DNA of 64,000 nt. Source: Mycobacterium kyorinense (GTDB lineage: Bacteria > Actinomycetota > Actinomycetes > Mycobacteriales > Mycobacteriaceae). The notes beneath the pieces were generated by a model. It ran no database searches and was not told the DNA's origin. It was given only the letters and a program-made list of their open reading frames with translations. Made by a program: the position numbers and the translations under genes. How positions within the stretch are numbered: position 1 is the first letter of the stretch; the number at the start of each line of letters is the position of its first letter. Location of the stretch: positions 1 to 64,000 of the forward strand of contig NZ_LZKJ01000085.1 of assembly GCF_001672775.1 (NCBI RefSeq), read 5' to 3'. This document shows, one piece after another, positions 26,940 through 38,364 of the stretch.

Positions 26940-27812
26940 GTGAGCGAACTGCGGTTGATGGCGGTGCACGCCCACCCGGACGACGAGTCCAGTAAGGGCG
27001 CCGCCACCCTTGCCCGCTACGCCGACGAGGGGCACCGCGTGCTGGTGGTGACGTTGACCGGCGGGGAACGCGGCGACATCCTCAACCCCGCCATGGATCT
27101 GCCGGAAGTGCACGGACGCATCGCCGACATCCGCCGCGACGAGATGGCCAAGGCCGCCGAGATTCTCGGCGTCGAGCACACCTGGCTCGGTTTCATCGAC
27201 TCCGGGCTGCCCAAGGGCGACCCACCGCCACCGCTGCCGCAGGATTGCTTTGCGCTGGCACCGCTGGAGACGTGCACCGAGGCGCTGGTGCGGGTGATAC
27301 GCGAGTTCCGGCCGCATGTCATGACGACCTACGACGAAAACGGGGGCTACCCGCATCCCGACCACATCCGCTGTCATCAGGTTTCGGTGGCGGCGTTCGA
27401 GGCGGCCGGCGATTACCGCCGGTTCCCGGCGGCCGGTGAGGTGTGGACGGTGCCCAAGCTCTACTACAACCACGGCTTCCTGCGTCAGCGCATGCAGTTG
27501 CTGCAGGACGAGTTCGCCAAGCACGGCCAGCAGGGCCCGTTCGGAAAATGGCTGGCGCACTGGGACCCCAAACACGACGTCTTCGCCGACCGGGTGACGA
27601 CGCGCGTGGAGTGCTCGGCGTATTTCAGCCAGCGTGACGACGCGCTGCGCGCCCACGCCACCCAGATCGATCCCGACGGCGATTTCTTCGCCGCGCCGAT
27701 CGAGTGGCAGCAGCGGCTGTGGCCGACTGAGGAATTCGAGCTGGCCCGCGCCCGGGTGCCGGTGCGTCTTCCCGAGACCGATCTGTTCGCAGGAATCGAG
27801 ACCGACCAGTGA
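26940..27812 (+). CDS. mca: Mycothiol S-conjugate amidase
   Basis: 290-residue LmbE-type zinc hydrolase. H12, D15 (AHPDDES) and H142 (HPDH) should bind zinc, with D14 as base and H139 as acid. It cleaves mycothiol conjugates to a mercapturate and glucosaminyl-inositol, the detoxification route of actinobacteria. The length favours Mca over MshB. GTG start with AGGGAG directly upstream. The next gene overlaps its stop. Confidence 0.95.
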   Translation: MSELRLMAVHAHPDDESSKGAATLARYADEGHRVLVVTLTGGERGDILNPAMDLPEVHGRIADIRRDEMAKAAEILGVEHTWLGFIDSGLPKGDPPPPLPQDCFALAPLETCTEALVRVIREFRPHVMTTYDENGGYPHPDHIRCHQVSVAAFEAAGDYRRFPAAGEVWTVPKLYYNHGFLRQRMQLLQDEFAKHGQQGPFGKWLAHWDPKHDVFADRVTTRVECSAYFSQRDDALRAHATQIDPDGDFFAAPIEWQQRLWPTEEFELARARVPVRLPETDLFAGIETDQ

Positions 27813-28087
27813 TTGAGCTTTTCGACGTGGTGACGTTTCTGGCTGACGACGCACCCCGCAACACCGGACCGGATTTCGGCAAGGCCAGCCCGTTCGGCCT
27901 GCTGGTGATCGTGCTGCTCCTGCTCGGAACCTTTTTGCTGGTGCGTTCGATGAATCGGCAACTGAAGAAGGTCCCCGAGTCGTTCGACCCGCAGCACCCG
28001 GAGCCGGACCAGGCCGCCGACGAGGGGACGGTCGGCGTCGATGCGCCGGCCGATCGCGACGGGTCGCCGCGTGAACCCGACGAGTAG
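27809..28087 (+). CDS. Small single-span membrane protein (Rv1083)
   Basis: 92 residues with one transmembrane helix ([20 protein letters not shown], about residues 29-48) and an acidic, proline-rich C-terminal tail. The GTG overlaps the mca stop (GTGA) and its 3' end overlaps the following DUF255 gene by 17 bp, so the three are tightly coupled. No known domain. Confidence 0.88.
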   Translation: MIELFDVVTFLADDAPRNTGPDFGKASPFGLLVIVLLLLGTFLLVRSMNRQLKKVPESFDPQHPEPDQAADEGTVGVDAPADRDGSPREPDE

Positions 28088-30068
28088 CAACACGCTGGGC
28101 GACGCGGCCAGCCCATATCTGCGTCAGCATGCCGACAACCCGGTGCACTGGCAGCAGTGGACGCCGCAGGCGCTGGCGGAGGCCGCCGAACGCGATGTGC
28201 CGATCCTGCTGTCGGTCGGCTACGCCGCATGCCACTGGTGTCATGTCATGGCCCATGAGTCCTTCGAGGACGACGGCGTCGCCGCGGTGATGAACGCGGG
28301 ATTCGTCTGCGTGAAAGTGGATCGCGAGGAACGGCCCGACATCGACGCCATCTACATGAACGCCACCGTCGCGCTCACCGGGCAGGGCGGCTGGCCCATG
28401 ACGTGCTTCCTCACGCCAGACGGACGGCCGTTTTTCTGCGGCACTTACTATCCGAAATCAGCGTTCCTGGAACTACTTTCGGCTGTCGTCAACACCTGGC
28501 GGACACGCCGCGACGAAGTCGAGCAGGCCTCTGACCATATCGCCGGCGAGTTGCGGTCGATGGCTTCGGGGATGCCGGGCGGCGGTCCGGACGTCAAGCC
28601 ATCGCTGTGCGATCAGGCCGTCGCCGCCGTGCTGAGCGACGAAGATCCCGTCCGCGGCGGATTCGGTCGCGCGCCGAAGTTCCCGCCGTCGGCGCTGTTG
28701 GAGGCGCTGCTGCGGCATCACGAGCGCACCGGGTCGGCTGAGGCGCTCGGCGTGGTGGAGCGCGCTGCCGTCGCGATGGCCCGGGGCGGAATCTACGATC
28801 AGCTGGCCGGCGGATTCGCCCGCTACAGCGTCGACGATGCTTGGGTGGTACCGCATTTCGAGAAAATGCTCTACGACAACGCGCTGCTGCTGCGCGCCTA
28901 TGCCCACTTGGCTCGTCGCACCGGCGACCCGTTGGCGCGCCGGGTGGCCGGCCAGACCGCGCGGTTCATCGTCGACGACTTGAGTGCCGGTGACATGTTC
29001 GCCTCGTCGCTGGACGCCGACGCCGCGGGCCGGGAAGGCTCGACCTACGTGTGGACGCCCGCCCAGTTGCGCGAAGTGTTGGGTGACGACGACGGGCGCT
29101 GGGCCGCTTCATTATTCGGCGTCACGGACACCGGCACGTTCGAGGAGGCCACGTCGGTGCTGCAGTTGCGCAATGACCCCGACGACGTCGATCGCCTCGA
29201 CCGGGTCCGCACCGTGCTGCTGGCCGCGCGGCTGACCCGGGCTCAGCCCGACCGCGACGACAAAATCGTCACCGCCTGGAACGGGTTGGCGATCACCGCC
29301 TTGGCGGAAGCCAGTGTGGCCCTTGATGATCCGGAGTTGCTGTCTGCTGCCCGACGATGCGCGACGGCGATGGTGGACCTGCATATGGTCGACGGCCGGC
29401 TGCGTCGCGCCAGCCTGGGCGGCGAGGTTGGCGACCCCGCGGCCATCCTGGAAGACCATGCGGCGCTGGCTACTGGGTTGTTGGCGCTCTACCAGCTGAC
29501 CGCCGAGAACGGCTGGCTGGCTACTGCCACCGAACTGCTCGACATCGCGCTGGCGCGCTTCGCCGACCCCGACCGGCCGGGCCGCTGGTTCGACACCGCC
29601 GACGACGCCGAGGAACTGATGTACCGGCCCGCCGACCCGCTGGACGGGGCGACGCCCTCCGGCGCCGCCACGATCGCCGAGGCGCTGCTGACCGCCGCGC
29701 ATCTGGTCGGCGCTGACCGCGCCGATCGCTACCGAGAGGCGGCGGCCGACGCGCTGTTGGCGCATTCGCCGTTACTGGCCGGGGCGCCGCGTTCGGCCGG
29801 CCATTGGCTGGCGGTCGCCGAAGCCGCGGTCCGCGGCCCGCTGCAGATCGCGGTGGCCACCGACGGGGCGGAATCGTCGTTGCTGGCCGATGCGCGCAGA
29901 CTCGCACCGGGCGGGGCGATCGTGGTCGGCGGGGCCGTCGACTCGTCTGAACTACTGGCCGGACGTGACCGGGTCGGCGGCGCCGACGCCGCCTACGTGT
30001 GCCGCGGCCGGGTGTGCGACATGCCGGTCACCACTACCGAGGACCTGGCTGCCGCGCTCGCCCGGTAG
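28071..30068 (+). CDS. DUF255 thioredoxin-domain protein (YyaL/SSP411-like, Rv1084)
   Basis: 665-residue protein. The N-terminal 160 residues form the thioredoxin-like domain with NPVHWQQW and the C54-x-x-C57 site (ACHWCHVM), followed by an alpha/alpha-barrel glycosidase-like domain (GGFARYSVDDAWVVPHFEKMLYDNA). The GTG at 28071 lies within the 3' end of the preceding gene. The family is widespread and its activity is not settled; coupling to mca hints at a thiol-related role. Confidence 0.9.
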   Translation: MNPTSSNTLGDAASPYLRQHADNPVHWQQWTPQALAEAAERDVPILLSVGYAACHWCHVMAHESFEDDGVAAVMNAGFVCVKVDREERPDIDAIYMNATVALTGQGGWPMTCFLTPDGRPFFCGTYYPKSAFLELLSAVVNTWRTRRDEVEQASDHIAGELRSMASGMPGGGPDVKPSLCDQAVAAVLSDEDPVRGGFGRAPKFPPSALLEALLRHHERTGSAEALGVVERAAVAMARGGIYDQLAGGFARYSVDDAWVVPHFEKMLYDNALLLRAYAHLARRTGDPLARRVAGQTARFIVDDLSAGDMFASSLDADAAGREGSTYVWTPAQLREVLGDDDGRWAASLFGVTDTGTFEEATSVLQLRNDPDDVDRLDRVRTVLLAARLTRAQPDRDDKIVTAWNGLAITALAEASVALDDPELLSAARRCATAMVDLHMVDGRLRRASLGGEVGDPAAILEDHAALATGLLALYQLTAENGWLATATELLDIALARFADPDRPGRWFDTADDAEELMYRPADPLDGATPSGAATIAEALLTAAHLVGADRADRYREAAADALLAHSPLLAGAPRSAGHWLAVAEAAVRGPLQIAVATDGAESSLLADARRLAPGGAIVVGGAVDSSELLAGRDRVGGADAAYVCRGRVCDMPVTTTEDLAAALAR

Positions 30069-30078
30069 CGTGCCTGAC

Positions 30079-30450
30079 ATGCCGAGTGCTGAAACCATCG
30101 CCGACACCGTCAACCGCTACATCAGCCTGGTCGCCAAGGGCAGCGCCGACGACATCGTCGAGCTGTACGCCGACGACGCCACCGTCGAAGACCCGGTCGG
30201 CGGTGAGGTGCACATCGGCCGGCAGGCGATCCGCGGCTTCTATGCGGCGTTGGAATCCGGCGAACGGGACTGCGAGCTGGTGACACTGCGGGTGGCCGGT
30301 AACGAGGCGGCCTTCCAGTTCAAGCTGACGGTGGCATACGGCGACAGCCGGATGGTGATCGAGCCGATCGACGTGATGGTGTTCGACGACGACGGCAAGG
30401 TGGCCGCGATGAAGGCCTATTGGTCGCCGGAGAACGTCACGCAGCTATAG
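30079..30450 (+). CDS. Ketosteroid delta5-isomerase-like NTF2-fold protein
   Basis: 123 residues. The catalytic residues of bacterial ketosteroid isomerase are in register: Y14, D38 (ATVEDPVGG) and D98 (EPIDVMVF). It would move the double bond of a 5-ene-3-ketosteroid through a dienolate. No counterpart lies at this spot in M. tuberculosis (its KSI-like protein is elsewhere), so this looks like an addition. It starts 10 bp after the DUF255 stop. Actual substrate unproven. Confidence 0.82.
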   Translation: MPSAETIADTVNRYISLVAKGSADDIVELYADDATVEDPVGGEVHIGRQAIRGFYAALESGERDCELVTLRVAGNEAAFQFKLTVAYGDSRMVIEPIDVMVFDDDGKVAAMKAYWSPENVTQL

Positions 30451-30460
30451 CGGCACACCG

Positions 30461-31255
30461 CTATAGCGGGTGGCCGACGTAGAACACCGCAAACCACATG
30501 GCGATGTAGTGGCAGATCGCGGCCAGCGCGGTGAAGCCGTGGAAGAACTCGTGGTAGCCGAACGTGGCCGGCCACGGGTCGGGCCACCGCAGTCCATACA
30601 GCACGCCGCCGACGCTGTATAGCACGCCGCCGACGGCCAGCAACACCATCGCGGCGACCCCGGCGGTGTGCACGATTGTCGGAGCGAACCACACCGCCAC
30701 CCAGCCCAACAGCAGGTAAAGCGGCACGCCGACCCAGCGTGGCGCCGTAGGCCAGCACATCTTCAGCAAGATCCCCGCCGCTGCCCCGCCCCACACGATC
30801 CACAGCACCAGCACCCCGGTGTCATGCGGCATGGCCAGCCTCGCGAACGGTGTATAGCTGCCGGCGATGAACACGAAGATCATCGAGTGGTCGAGCCGCT
30901 TCATCCGCTTGCGGGCAGTCACCGATTTCCACTGGACCCGGTGATAGGTGGCGCTGACGGCGAACATCGCCACCGTGGCGGCGGCGTAGATCAAAGTCGC
31001 GTGGCCGGCGCGACGCGATTCGGCCGCCCATGACACCGAGACCAGCGCTGCGCCGCAGATGAGCGCCAACCAGGCCGAGTAGAAGTGGATCCAGCCGCGC
31101 ATCCGGGGCTTCACCAGGGCTTGAGCAGTGCCCTCGACGATCTCGTCGGCGACTTCCCGGACAGCAGCCATCGGCCCGGACTGATCGGATCGCGAAGCGC
31201 CGTCGGTCTGGCTCAGCATCCCTGCCCGGCTCGAGCCGGGATCGTCGGTGACCAT
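30461..31255 (-). CDS. Hemolysin III / PAQR family membrane protein (Rv1085c)
   Basis: 264 residues with seven hydrophobic segments after a polar N-terminus. The metal-site residues of the HlyIII/PAQR family are visible: YHR in the second segment, LDHS in the third, and [17 protein letters not shown] near the end. It is a probable integral membrane hydrolase or receptor-like protein. Alternative starts at residues 13 or 29 are possible. Confidence 0.9.
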   Translation of the reverse strand: MVTDDPGSSRAGMLSQTDGASRSDQSGPMAAVREVADEIVEGTAQALVKPRMRGWIHFYSAWLALICGAALVSVSWAAESRRAGHATLIYAAATVAMFAVSATYHRVQWKSVTARKRMKRLDHSMIFVFIAGSYTPFARLAMPHDTGVLVLWIVWGGAAAGILLKMCWPTAPRWVGVPLYLLLGWVAVWFAPTIVHTAGVAAMVLLAVGGVLYSVGGVLYGLRWPDPWPATFGYHEFFHGFTALAAICHYIAMWFAVFYVGHPL

Positions 31256-31281
31256 TGCCCCTCACAGTAATCTGGTTGTTC

Positions 31282-32073
31282 GTGGACATCATCCCGCCAC
31301 GGCTCAAGGAACCGCTGTATCGCATCTATGAATTGCGGCTGCGGCAGGGCCTGGCTGCTTCCCGGTCCGCGCTGCCCCGCCACATCGCGGTGCTGTGCGA
31401 CGGGAACCGGCGCTGGGCGCGCAGCGCCGGCTACGACGATGTCAGCTACGGCTACCGGATGGGCGCGGTCAAGATCGCCGAAATGCTGCGCTGGTGCCAG
31501 GAAGCCGGCATCGAAATGGCCACCGTCTATCTGCTGTCGACCGAGAACCTGCAACGCGATCCCGACGAGCTGGCCGCGCTCATCGAGATCATCACCGATG
31601 TGGTCGAGGAGCTGTGCGCCCCGGTCAACCAGTGGAGTGTGCGCACGGTCGGAGACTTGGAGTTGGTCGGCGAAGAGCCCGCCCGGCGGCTCCGCGAGGC
31701 CGTCGAGTCCACTCGCGAGAAGAACGGCGGGTTTCATGTCAACGTGGCGGTCGGTTACGGCGGCCGCCAGGAGATCGCCGACGCGGTGCGCGGCCTGTTG
31801 AACAAGGAACTCGCCAACGGAGCCAGCGCCGAGGAACTCGTCGAGGCGGTCACCGTCGACGCGATCTCGGAGAACCTGTACACCTCCGGGCAACCCGACC
31901 CCGATCTGGTCATCCGGACGTCGGGGGAGCAGCGGCTGTCGGGTTTCCTGCTGTGGCAGAGCGCCTACTCGGAGATGTGGTTCACCGAGGCGCACTGGCC
32001 GGCATTTCGCCGGGTCGACTTCCTGCGCGCGCTGCGCGACTACAGCCAGCGCCACCGCCGCTACGGCGGCTAG
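31282..32073 (+). CDS. Short-chain Z-isoprenyl diphosphate synthase (Rv1086)
   Basis: 263-residue cis-prenyltransferase. D40 in CDGNRRW is the catalytic Asp; YGYRMG, LSTENL, and IRTSGEQRLSGFLLWQSAYSE are family motifs. Its M. tuberculosis counterpart makes Z,E-farnesyl diphosphate, the primer for decaprenyl phosphate used in cell wall assembly. The GTG at 31282 gives the usual length. Confidence 0.93.
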   Translation: MDIIPPRLKEPLYRIYELRLRQGLAASRSALPRHIAVLCDGNRRWARSAGYDDVSYGYRMGAVKIAEMLRWCQEAGIEMATVYLLSTENLQRDPDELAALIEIITDVVEELCAPVNQWSVRTVGDLELVGEEPARRLREAVESTREKNGGFHVNVAVGYGGRQEIADAVRGLLNKELANGASAEELVEAVTVDAISENLYTSGQPDPDLVIRTSGEQRLSGFLLWQSAYSEMWFTEAHWPAFRRVDFLRALRDYSQRHRRYGG

Positions 32074-32083
32074 CGCAGTGCAC

Positions 32084-32121
32084 CTGGCAGCGTTTGGCAG
32101 CGCCGTGCCTGGAGTTGGCAC
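32084..32121 (+). promoter_or_regulatory. Triple TGGCA array upstream of a membrane protein gene
   Basis: CTGGCAG at 32084, TTGGCAG at 32094 and TTGGCAC at 32115: three direct repeats spaced 10 and 21 bp, i.e. on one DNA face. The identical spacing recurs at 33981-34018 before another small membrane protein. Probably a direct-repeat regulator site; the regulator is unknown. Confidence 0.6.
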
Positions 32122-32145
32122 TGCTTGCGGCCGCACCATCGGCAC

Positions 32146-32550
32146 ATGACCCGCGAGATAATTTCAAGTAGTCGCAACCAAACCGATGACGGCCGCTGGC
32201 GATCGATCTTTGCCGATCTGGCCTTCTGGAGCCTCGCCGGCGCGATCGTCGCCGCGTTATCTGGTCCGCTCGGTGACTGGTGGAGCGTGCCGCACCCGGC
32301 GTTGCTTGCCGGTGGGCTGTCGTTTCTCGTCGGCGGTGTCGGCTTGCTGTTCTGGCTGAACCGGATGCGCCCGATTCCGCGTCGCCTGGTGCGGGGATTC
32401 GGGGTGTTCAACCTCATCTTCGCCCCGGTCGTGTGGGTGACGGCGTGGTATGGCTGGTTGCCGCTCAGTGAGTCGGGGAACTGGGCGCTCGTCGCCGCCG
32501 GCGTGATCGCGATTGTGCTCGGCGGCTGGCAGCTGAACACTTCGCGCTGA
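32146..32550 (+). CDS. Small four-helix membrane protein, unknown
   Basis: 134 residues with four hydrophobic segments starting near residue 22 (FWSLAGAIVAALSG, ALLAGGLSFLVGGVGLLFWL, GVFNLIFAPVVWVTAWYGWL, ALVAAGVIAIVLGGW). No family was recognised. It lies in a block of three membrane protein genes that takes the place of M. tuberculosis PE_PGRS genes, and has the TGGCA array 25 bp upstream. The ATG has no strong ribosome site. Confidence 0.75.
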   Translation: MTREIISSSRNQTDDGRWRSIFADLAFWSLAGAIVAALSGPLGDWWSVPHPALLAGGLSFLVGGVGLLFWLNRMRPIPRRLVRGFGVFNLIFAPVVWVTAWYGWLPLSESGNWALVAAGVIAIVLGGWQLNTSR

Positions 32551-32592
32551 ACACGCGCGGTGACCGCGTGTTGCGCGTGCCACACTTGATCC

Positions 32593-33945
32593 ATGGCTGC
32601 GCTGTCTGCGGTGGTGTTCGCGCTGAGCTGGTGGCTGGGCGCGTACCTGCTGGTCCGTGACCCGCGCAAGCCCGCGCTGGTGTTGGCGTCGACGGGACTG
32701 TGTGGCTTCGCGGCCGTCGTGGCGCTGGACGCGGTGCGGCTGACGGCGCACAGCGGCTTGCTCAGCCAGATCGAGATCTACTTGGCGGCTGTTCCCGGCG
32801 TGGCGTGGTTCGCGGTGCTGCTGGAGTTGGCGCGACCGTGCGACCACTGGTCTAGCCGCGCCCGCGAGTTGCTCCTGGTCGGCGGGGTTGCGGCCGCCGT
32901 ACTGGTCGGCGCGACGATGGCCGGCAGCGTCGACGGGCCGGTGCGGTCCGGCCACTGGGTGATGTTTGCGGTGATCTCGCTCTCCACACTCGGCGCAATG
33001 GTCAAGGCGTTGGTGGTTCGGCCCGCCAAACCGGTCCCGGTGGCCGGGCTGGTCGTCGTCGCGACGCTGTTCTTCGCGCTGAGCAACGCCATCCTGATCA
33101 TTCCGCTGGGCTTGTTGCCCAGCTGGCTGGCCCTGGCGTCGACGGGATGCGACGTGCTGGCGCTCGGTGTGGCAGTGGCGTTGTGGGACGCCTTCGACGA
33201 GGGCCAGGCGCTGCGGGCCGACATGCTGCGCTCGTTTTGGGGCAGCGTCGCGGTGGCGGTGCTGTTCGGCGGTCAGGTGCTAATCGGGATCGCGTTGACA
33301 AGTCAGCAGACCGCGCTGATGGTGCTGCTATTCACCAGCTTGGCAATCGCAATCGACGTGCAGGTGCTTGCCGACCCGCTGGCGGGGTTGCTGGACCGGC
33401 TCGCTTTCTCGCGTTCGCCGACGCTGCGCGCCGACCGGGCGACGTTGCGCCGCACCGAATCCGCGTTGCCGCTGCGCTCGGACGATCCGCTGGACCGCTT
33501 CGACGACGACACATTCGTCCGGCTCACCCGGCGCGCGCTGGGGCACTACGGCGACCTGTCCAAGCTGGTCGCCAGCCCGCTGACCGCGCTGCCCACCATC
33601 GACGAGCGACTGTCCGCCCGCGGGGCGCCCGACCAGCCGCTGGAGCGGGCCATCGAACTCAAGGCGTTGCTGGCCGATCGCATCACGGCGCTTAAGCCGC
33701 GCGATGGCGGCGACTTCGGTACTACCGAGCAGTGGCGCTACTACAACGCGCTGTATTTCCCGTATGTCGTCGGCGTACGCGCCTACGCGCAGAACGCCAC
33801 CGCCGCCGGCCTGGATCCGACGGCCCGGCAAGCCTGGCAGTGGTTCGTCACCGAAGTGCCGCAGCGGTCGCTGCATAACTGGCAAAACGCCGCCGCCCGG
33901 CTGATCGCCGCCGACCTGCGTGGGCGGGTGCCGGTTTCGAGCTAG
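32593..33945 (+). CDS. Polytopic membrane protein with conserved cytosolic C-domain, unknown
   Basis: 450 residues. The first about 265 residues hold eight or so hydrophobic segments. The C-terminal 185 residues are soluble and look ordered: a segment with FDDDTFVRLTRRALGHYGDL, a probable helix ERAIELKALLADRI, then GTTEQWRYYNALYFPYVVGVRAY and WQWFVTEVPQRSLHNWQNAA. It resembles a membrane sensor with an effector domain, but no kinase, GGDEF or HTH signature is visible. It lies 42 bp after the previous small membrane gene. Confidence 0.82.
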   Translation: MAALSAVVFALSWWLGAYLLVRDPRKPALVLASTGLCGFAAVVALDAVRLTAHSGLLSQIEIYLAAVPGVAWFAVLLELARPCDHWSSRARELLLVGGVAAAVLVGATMAGSVDGPVRSGHWVMFAVISLSTLGAMVKALVVRPAKPVPVAGLVVVATLFFALSNAILIIPLGLLPSWLALASTGCDVLALGVAVALWDAFDEGQALRADMLRSFWGSVAVAVLFGGQVLIGIALTSQQTALMVLLFTSLAIAIDVQVLADPLAGLLDRLAFSRSPTLRADRATLRRTESALPLRSDDPLDRFDDDTFVRLTRRALGHYGDLSKLVASPLTALPTIDERLSARGAPDQPLERAIELKALLADRITALKPRDGGDFGTTEQWRYYNALYFPYVVGVRAYAQNATAAGLDPTARQAWQWFVTEVPQRSLHNWQNAAARLIAADLRGRVPVSS

Positions 33946-33980
33946 GGAATCCCGGCCGTCGAAACCGGGTTGACCTGCGC

Positions 33981-34018
33981 GTGGCATCACTTGGCAGTGT
34001 CTCGCGTCGATCTGGCAG
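33981..34018 (+). promoter_or_regulatory. Second triple TGGCA array
   Basis: GTGGCAT at 33981, TTGGCAG at 33991 and CTGGCAG at 34012, again 10 and 21 bp apart, 55 bp before the ATG of the 139-residue membrane protein. The geometry equals that of 32084-32121. Confidence 0.6.
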
Positions 34019-34072
34019 TCGCCGAGCGGCACGCTCAGAGGTGTTCGACCCACCACCCCGAGGAGTTCTGAC

Positions 34073-34492
34073 ATGACCGCCGTTACCGGACTACCTACCC
34101 GCCCCTTTGCCGACTCGACCGACTCGCTGTTGCGGTTCGCCATGCGCGCCGACGCCACGCTGACCGGGCTGGCGGGCCTGGCCGTCGCTGTTGCCGCCGA
34201 CCCGATTTCGTCGCTGACCGGACTGAGCTCTGTGCAGGAGTACGCGCTGGGCGCCTTCTTCGTCCTCTACGGGCTGGTGGTGTTCAGCGTGGCGGCATTG
34301 CCGAACCTGCGCCGCGCCGGAATCGGGGTCGCGATCGCCAACATCGTGTACACGCTGGCGGCCGTCGCTGTCGTGGCGTCCGACTGGCTGCCGTTGACTG
34401 CCACCGGTGTCGCCGCAACGTTGGCCAGCGGGGTGTACACCGCGTTCTTCGGTTATCTGCAATACCTCGGAGTGCGCCGCCTGTCGGCGTGA
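34073..34492 (+). CDS. Small four-helix membrane protein, unknown
   Basis: 139 residues with four hydrophobic segments (LTGLAGLAVAVAADPISSL, ALGAFFVLYGLVVFSVAAL, IGVAIANIVYTLAAVAVVA, ATGVAATLASGVYTAFFGYL). GAGGAG lies 9 bp before the ATG. It ends the three-gene membrane block and shares the upstream TGGCA array with the 32146 gene, although the two proteins are not obviously homologous. Function unknown. Confidence 0.82.
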   Translation: MTAVTGLPTRPFADSTDSLLRFAMRADATLTGLAGLAVAVAADPISSLTGLSSVQEYALGAFFVLYGLVVFSVAALPNLRRAGIGVAIANIVYTLAAVAVVASDWLPLTATGVAATLASGVYTAFFGYLQYLGVRRLSA

Positions 34493-34505
34493 CTCCCTCC
34501 GGTGT

Positions 34506-34554
34506 CGGTGCGGGGCGCCGCCGTTCGAGGTTTACGGTGCGCGGCCCCGCACCG
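34506..34554. repeat. Hairpin element with 11-bp arms
   Basis: Perfect arms CGGTGCGGGGC (34506-34516) and GCCCCGCACCG (34544-34554) around 27 nt. It is one of two dyads filling the 150 bp between the convergent membrane protein and coaA genes. Confidence 0.75.
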
Positions 34555-34571
34555 GCTCATGTCCCAATCGT

Positions 34572-34631
34572 GCCGAGCGTCGAGTTGTTGTGGAAAATCC
34601 ACGATTTTCGCCCGACAACTCGACGTTCGGC
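34572..34631. repeat. 60-bp long-hairpin repeat between convergent genes
   Basis: 17-bp arms (34572-34588 and 34615-34631) with a single G-T mismatch, and a nested hairpin GTGGA-AAA-TCCAC at 34590-34602. It could end transcription of both convergent genes, but has no T tract. Its size and nested plan resemble the 63-bp repeats at 16918 and 17854, without sequence identity. Confidence 0.82.
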
Positions 34632-34642
34632 GCTCACGGGGA

Positions 34643-36836
<2,194 letters not shown>

Positions 36837-36840
36837 CCCT

Positions 36841-38268
36841 ATGGACGCCGAATACGCCGACACCGCGAGCGCCGCCTACCGCGCTGCCCTGCAGGTCGTC
36901 GAGTCCGTCGAACCTCGCATCGCCGCCGCCACCCGCAAAGAGCTTGCCGACCAACGTGATTCGCTGAAGCTGATCGCCAGCGAAAACTACGCGTCGCCGG
37001 CGGTGCTGCTCACCATGGGCAGCTGGCTGTCGGACAAATACGCCGAGGGCACCATCGGGCACCGCTTCTACGCCGGCTGCCAAAACGTCGACACGGTCGA
37101 GAGCGTGGCCGCCGAGCACGCCCGCGAACTGTTTGGCGCGCCGTACGCCTACGTGCAGCCGCACTCGGGCATCGACGCCAATCTCGTTGCCTACTGGGCC
37201 ATCCTGGCCGCGCGGGTCGAGGCGCCCGGCCTGGCCGAGGCCGGCTTCAAGCACGTCAACAACCTGTCCGAGGCGGACTGGGAAGCGCTGCGGCACAAGC
37301 TCGGTAACCAGCGGCTGCTGGGCATGTCGCTGGACGCCGGCGGGCACCTCACCCACGGGTTTCGGCCCAACATCTCCGGCAAGATGTTCCACCAGCGCAG
37401 CTATGGCACCGACCCGCAAACCGGGCTGCTCGATTACGACGCGGTCGCCGCGGCGGCGCGGGAGTTCAAGCCGCTGGTCCTGGTCGCCGGATACTCCGCC
37501 TACCCGCGGCGAATCAACTTCGCCACGATGCGCCAGATTGCCGACGAGGTCGGCGCCACCCTGATGGTGGACATGGCGCACTTCGCCGGGCTGGTGGCCG
37601 GCAAGGTGTTCACCGGCGACGAGGACCCGGTTCCGCACGCGCAGATCACCACCACCACCACGCACAAATCGCTGCGCGGACCGCGCGGCGGGCTGATCCT
37701 GGCCCAGCCGGAGTACGCCGACGCCGTCGACAAGGGCTGTCCGATGGTGCTGGGCGGGCCGCTGGCCCACGTCATGGCCGCCAAGGCCGTCGCCCTGGCC
37801 GAGGCCCGCCGGCCGGCGTTCCAGACCTACGCCCAGCAGGTCGCCGACAACGCGCAGGCGCTGGCCGACGGGTTCCTCAAGCGAGACGCGCGGCTGGTCA
37901 CCGGTGGCACCGACAACCACATCGTGTTGCTGGACGTCACGTCGTTCGGGTTGACCGGGCGGCAAGCCGAGTCGGCGCTGCTGGATTCCGGTGTCGTCAC
38001 CAATCGGAACTCGATCCCCGCCGACCCCAACGGCGCCTGGTACACCAGCGGCATCCGATTGGGCACCCCGGCGCTGACCACCCGCGGGTTCGGCGCCGAC
38101 GACTTCGACCGGGTGGCCGAACTCGTCGTCGACGTGCTGGCCAACACCACGCCGCAGGGCACATCGAAAGCCAAATACACGTTGGCCGACGGCACTGCCG
38201 ACCGGGTGCACGCCGGGGCAGCCGAGCTGTTGGCCGCCAACCCGCTGTATCCCGGGCTGACGCTGTAG
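36841..38268 (+). CDS. Serine hydroxymethyltransferase, long second-type paralogue
   Basis: 475-residue fold-type I PLP enzyme. PLP lysine K276 lies in [15 protein letters not shown], the version typical of eukaryotic and some actinobacterial SHMTs; [11 protein letters not shown] and [14 protein letters not shown] are substrate-binding motifs. An insert at about residues 122-155 ([21 protein letters not shown]) is absent from the neighbouring GlyA. It should interconvert serine and glycine with folate, but the insert may change specificity. Only 4 bp after the peptidase gene. Confidence 0.9.
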   Translation: MDAEYADTASAAYRAALQVVESVEPRIAAATRKELADQRDSLKLIASENYASPAVLLTMGSWLSDKYAEGTIGHRFYAGCQNVDTVESVAAEHARELFGAPYAYVQPHSGIDANLVAYWAILAARVEAPGLAEAGFKHVNNLSEADWEALRHKLGNQRLLGMSLDAGGHLTHGFRPNISGKMFHQRSYGTDPQTGLLDYDAVAAAAREFKPLVLVAGYSAYPRRINFATMRQIADEVGATLMVDMAHFAGLVAGKVFTGDEDPVPHAQITTTTTHKSLRGPRGGLILAQPEYADAVDKGCPMVLGGPLAHVMAAKAVALAEARRPAFQTYAQQVADNAQALADGFLKRDARLVTGGTDNHIVLLDVTSFGLTGRQAESALLDSGVVTNRNSIPADPNGAWYTSGIRLGTPALTTRGFGADDFDRVAELVVDVLANTTPQGTSKAKYTLADGTADRVHAGAAELLAANPLYPGLTL

Positions 38269-38364
38269 CCATCGGGCACGCGCGCCACCTTGACCCGCAC
38301 GTCGTCGGCCCCACATGCCAGACTGGCCGACGTGACTGCTGCACCCGACACCGCCACGTCCGTG

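Noticed and set aside
32115..32128. TTGGCACTGCTTGC as a sigma-54 promoter
   Set aside because: The GG and GC elements are 8 and not 10 bases apart, and mycobacteria lack sigma-54.
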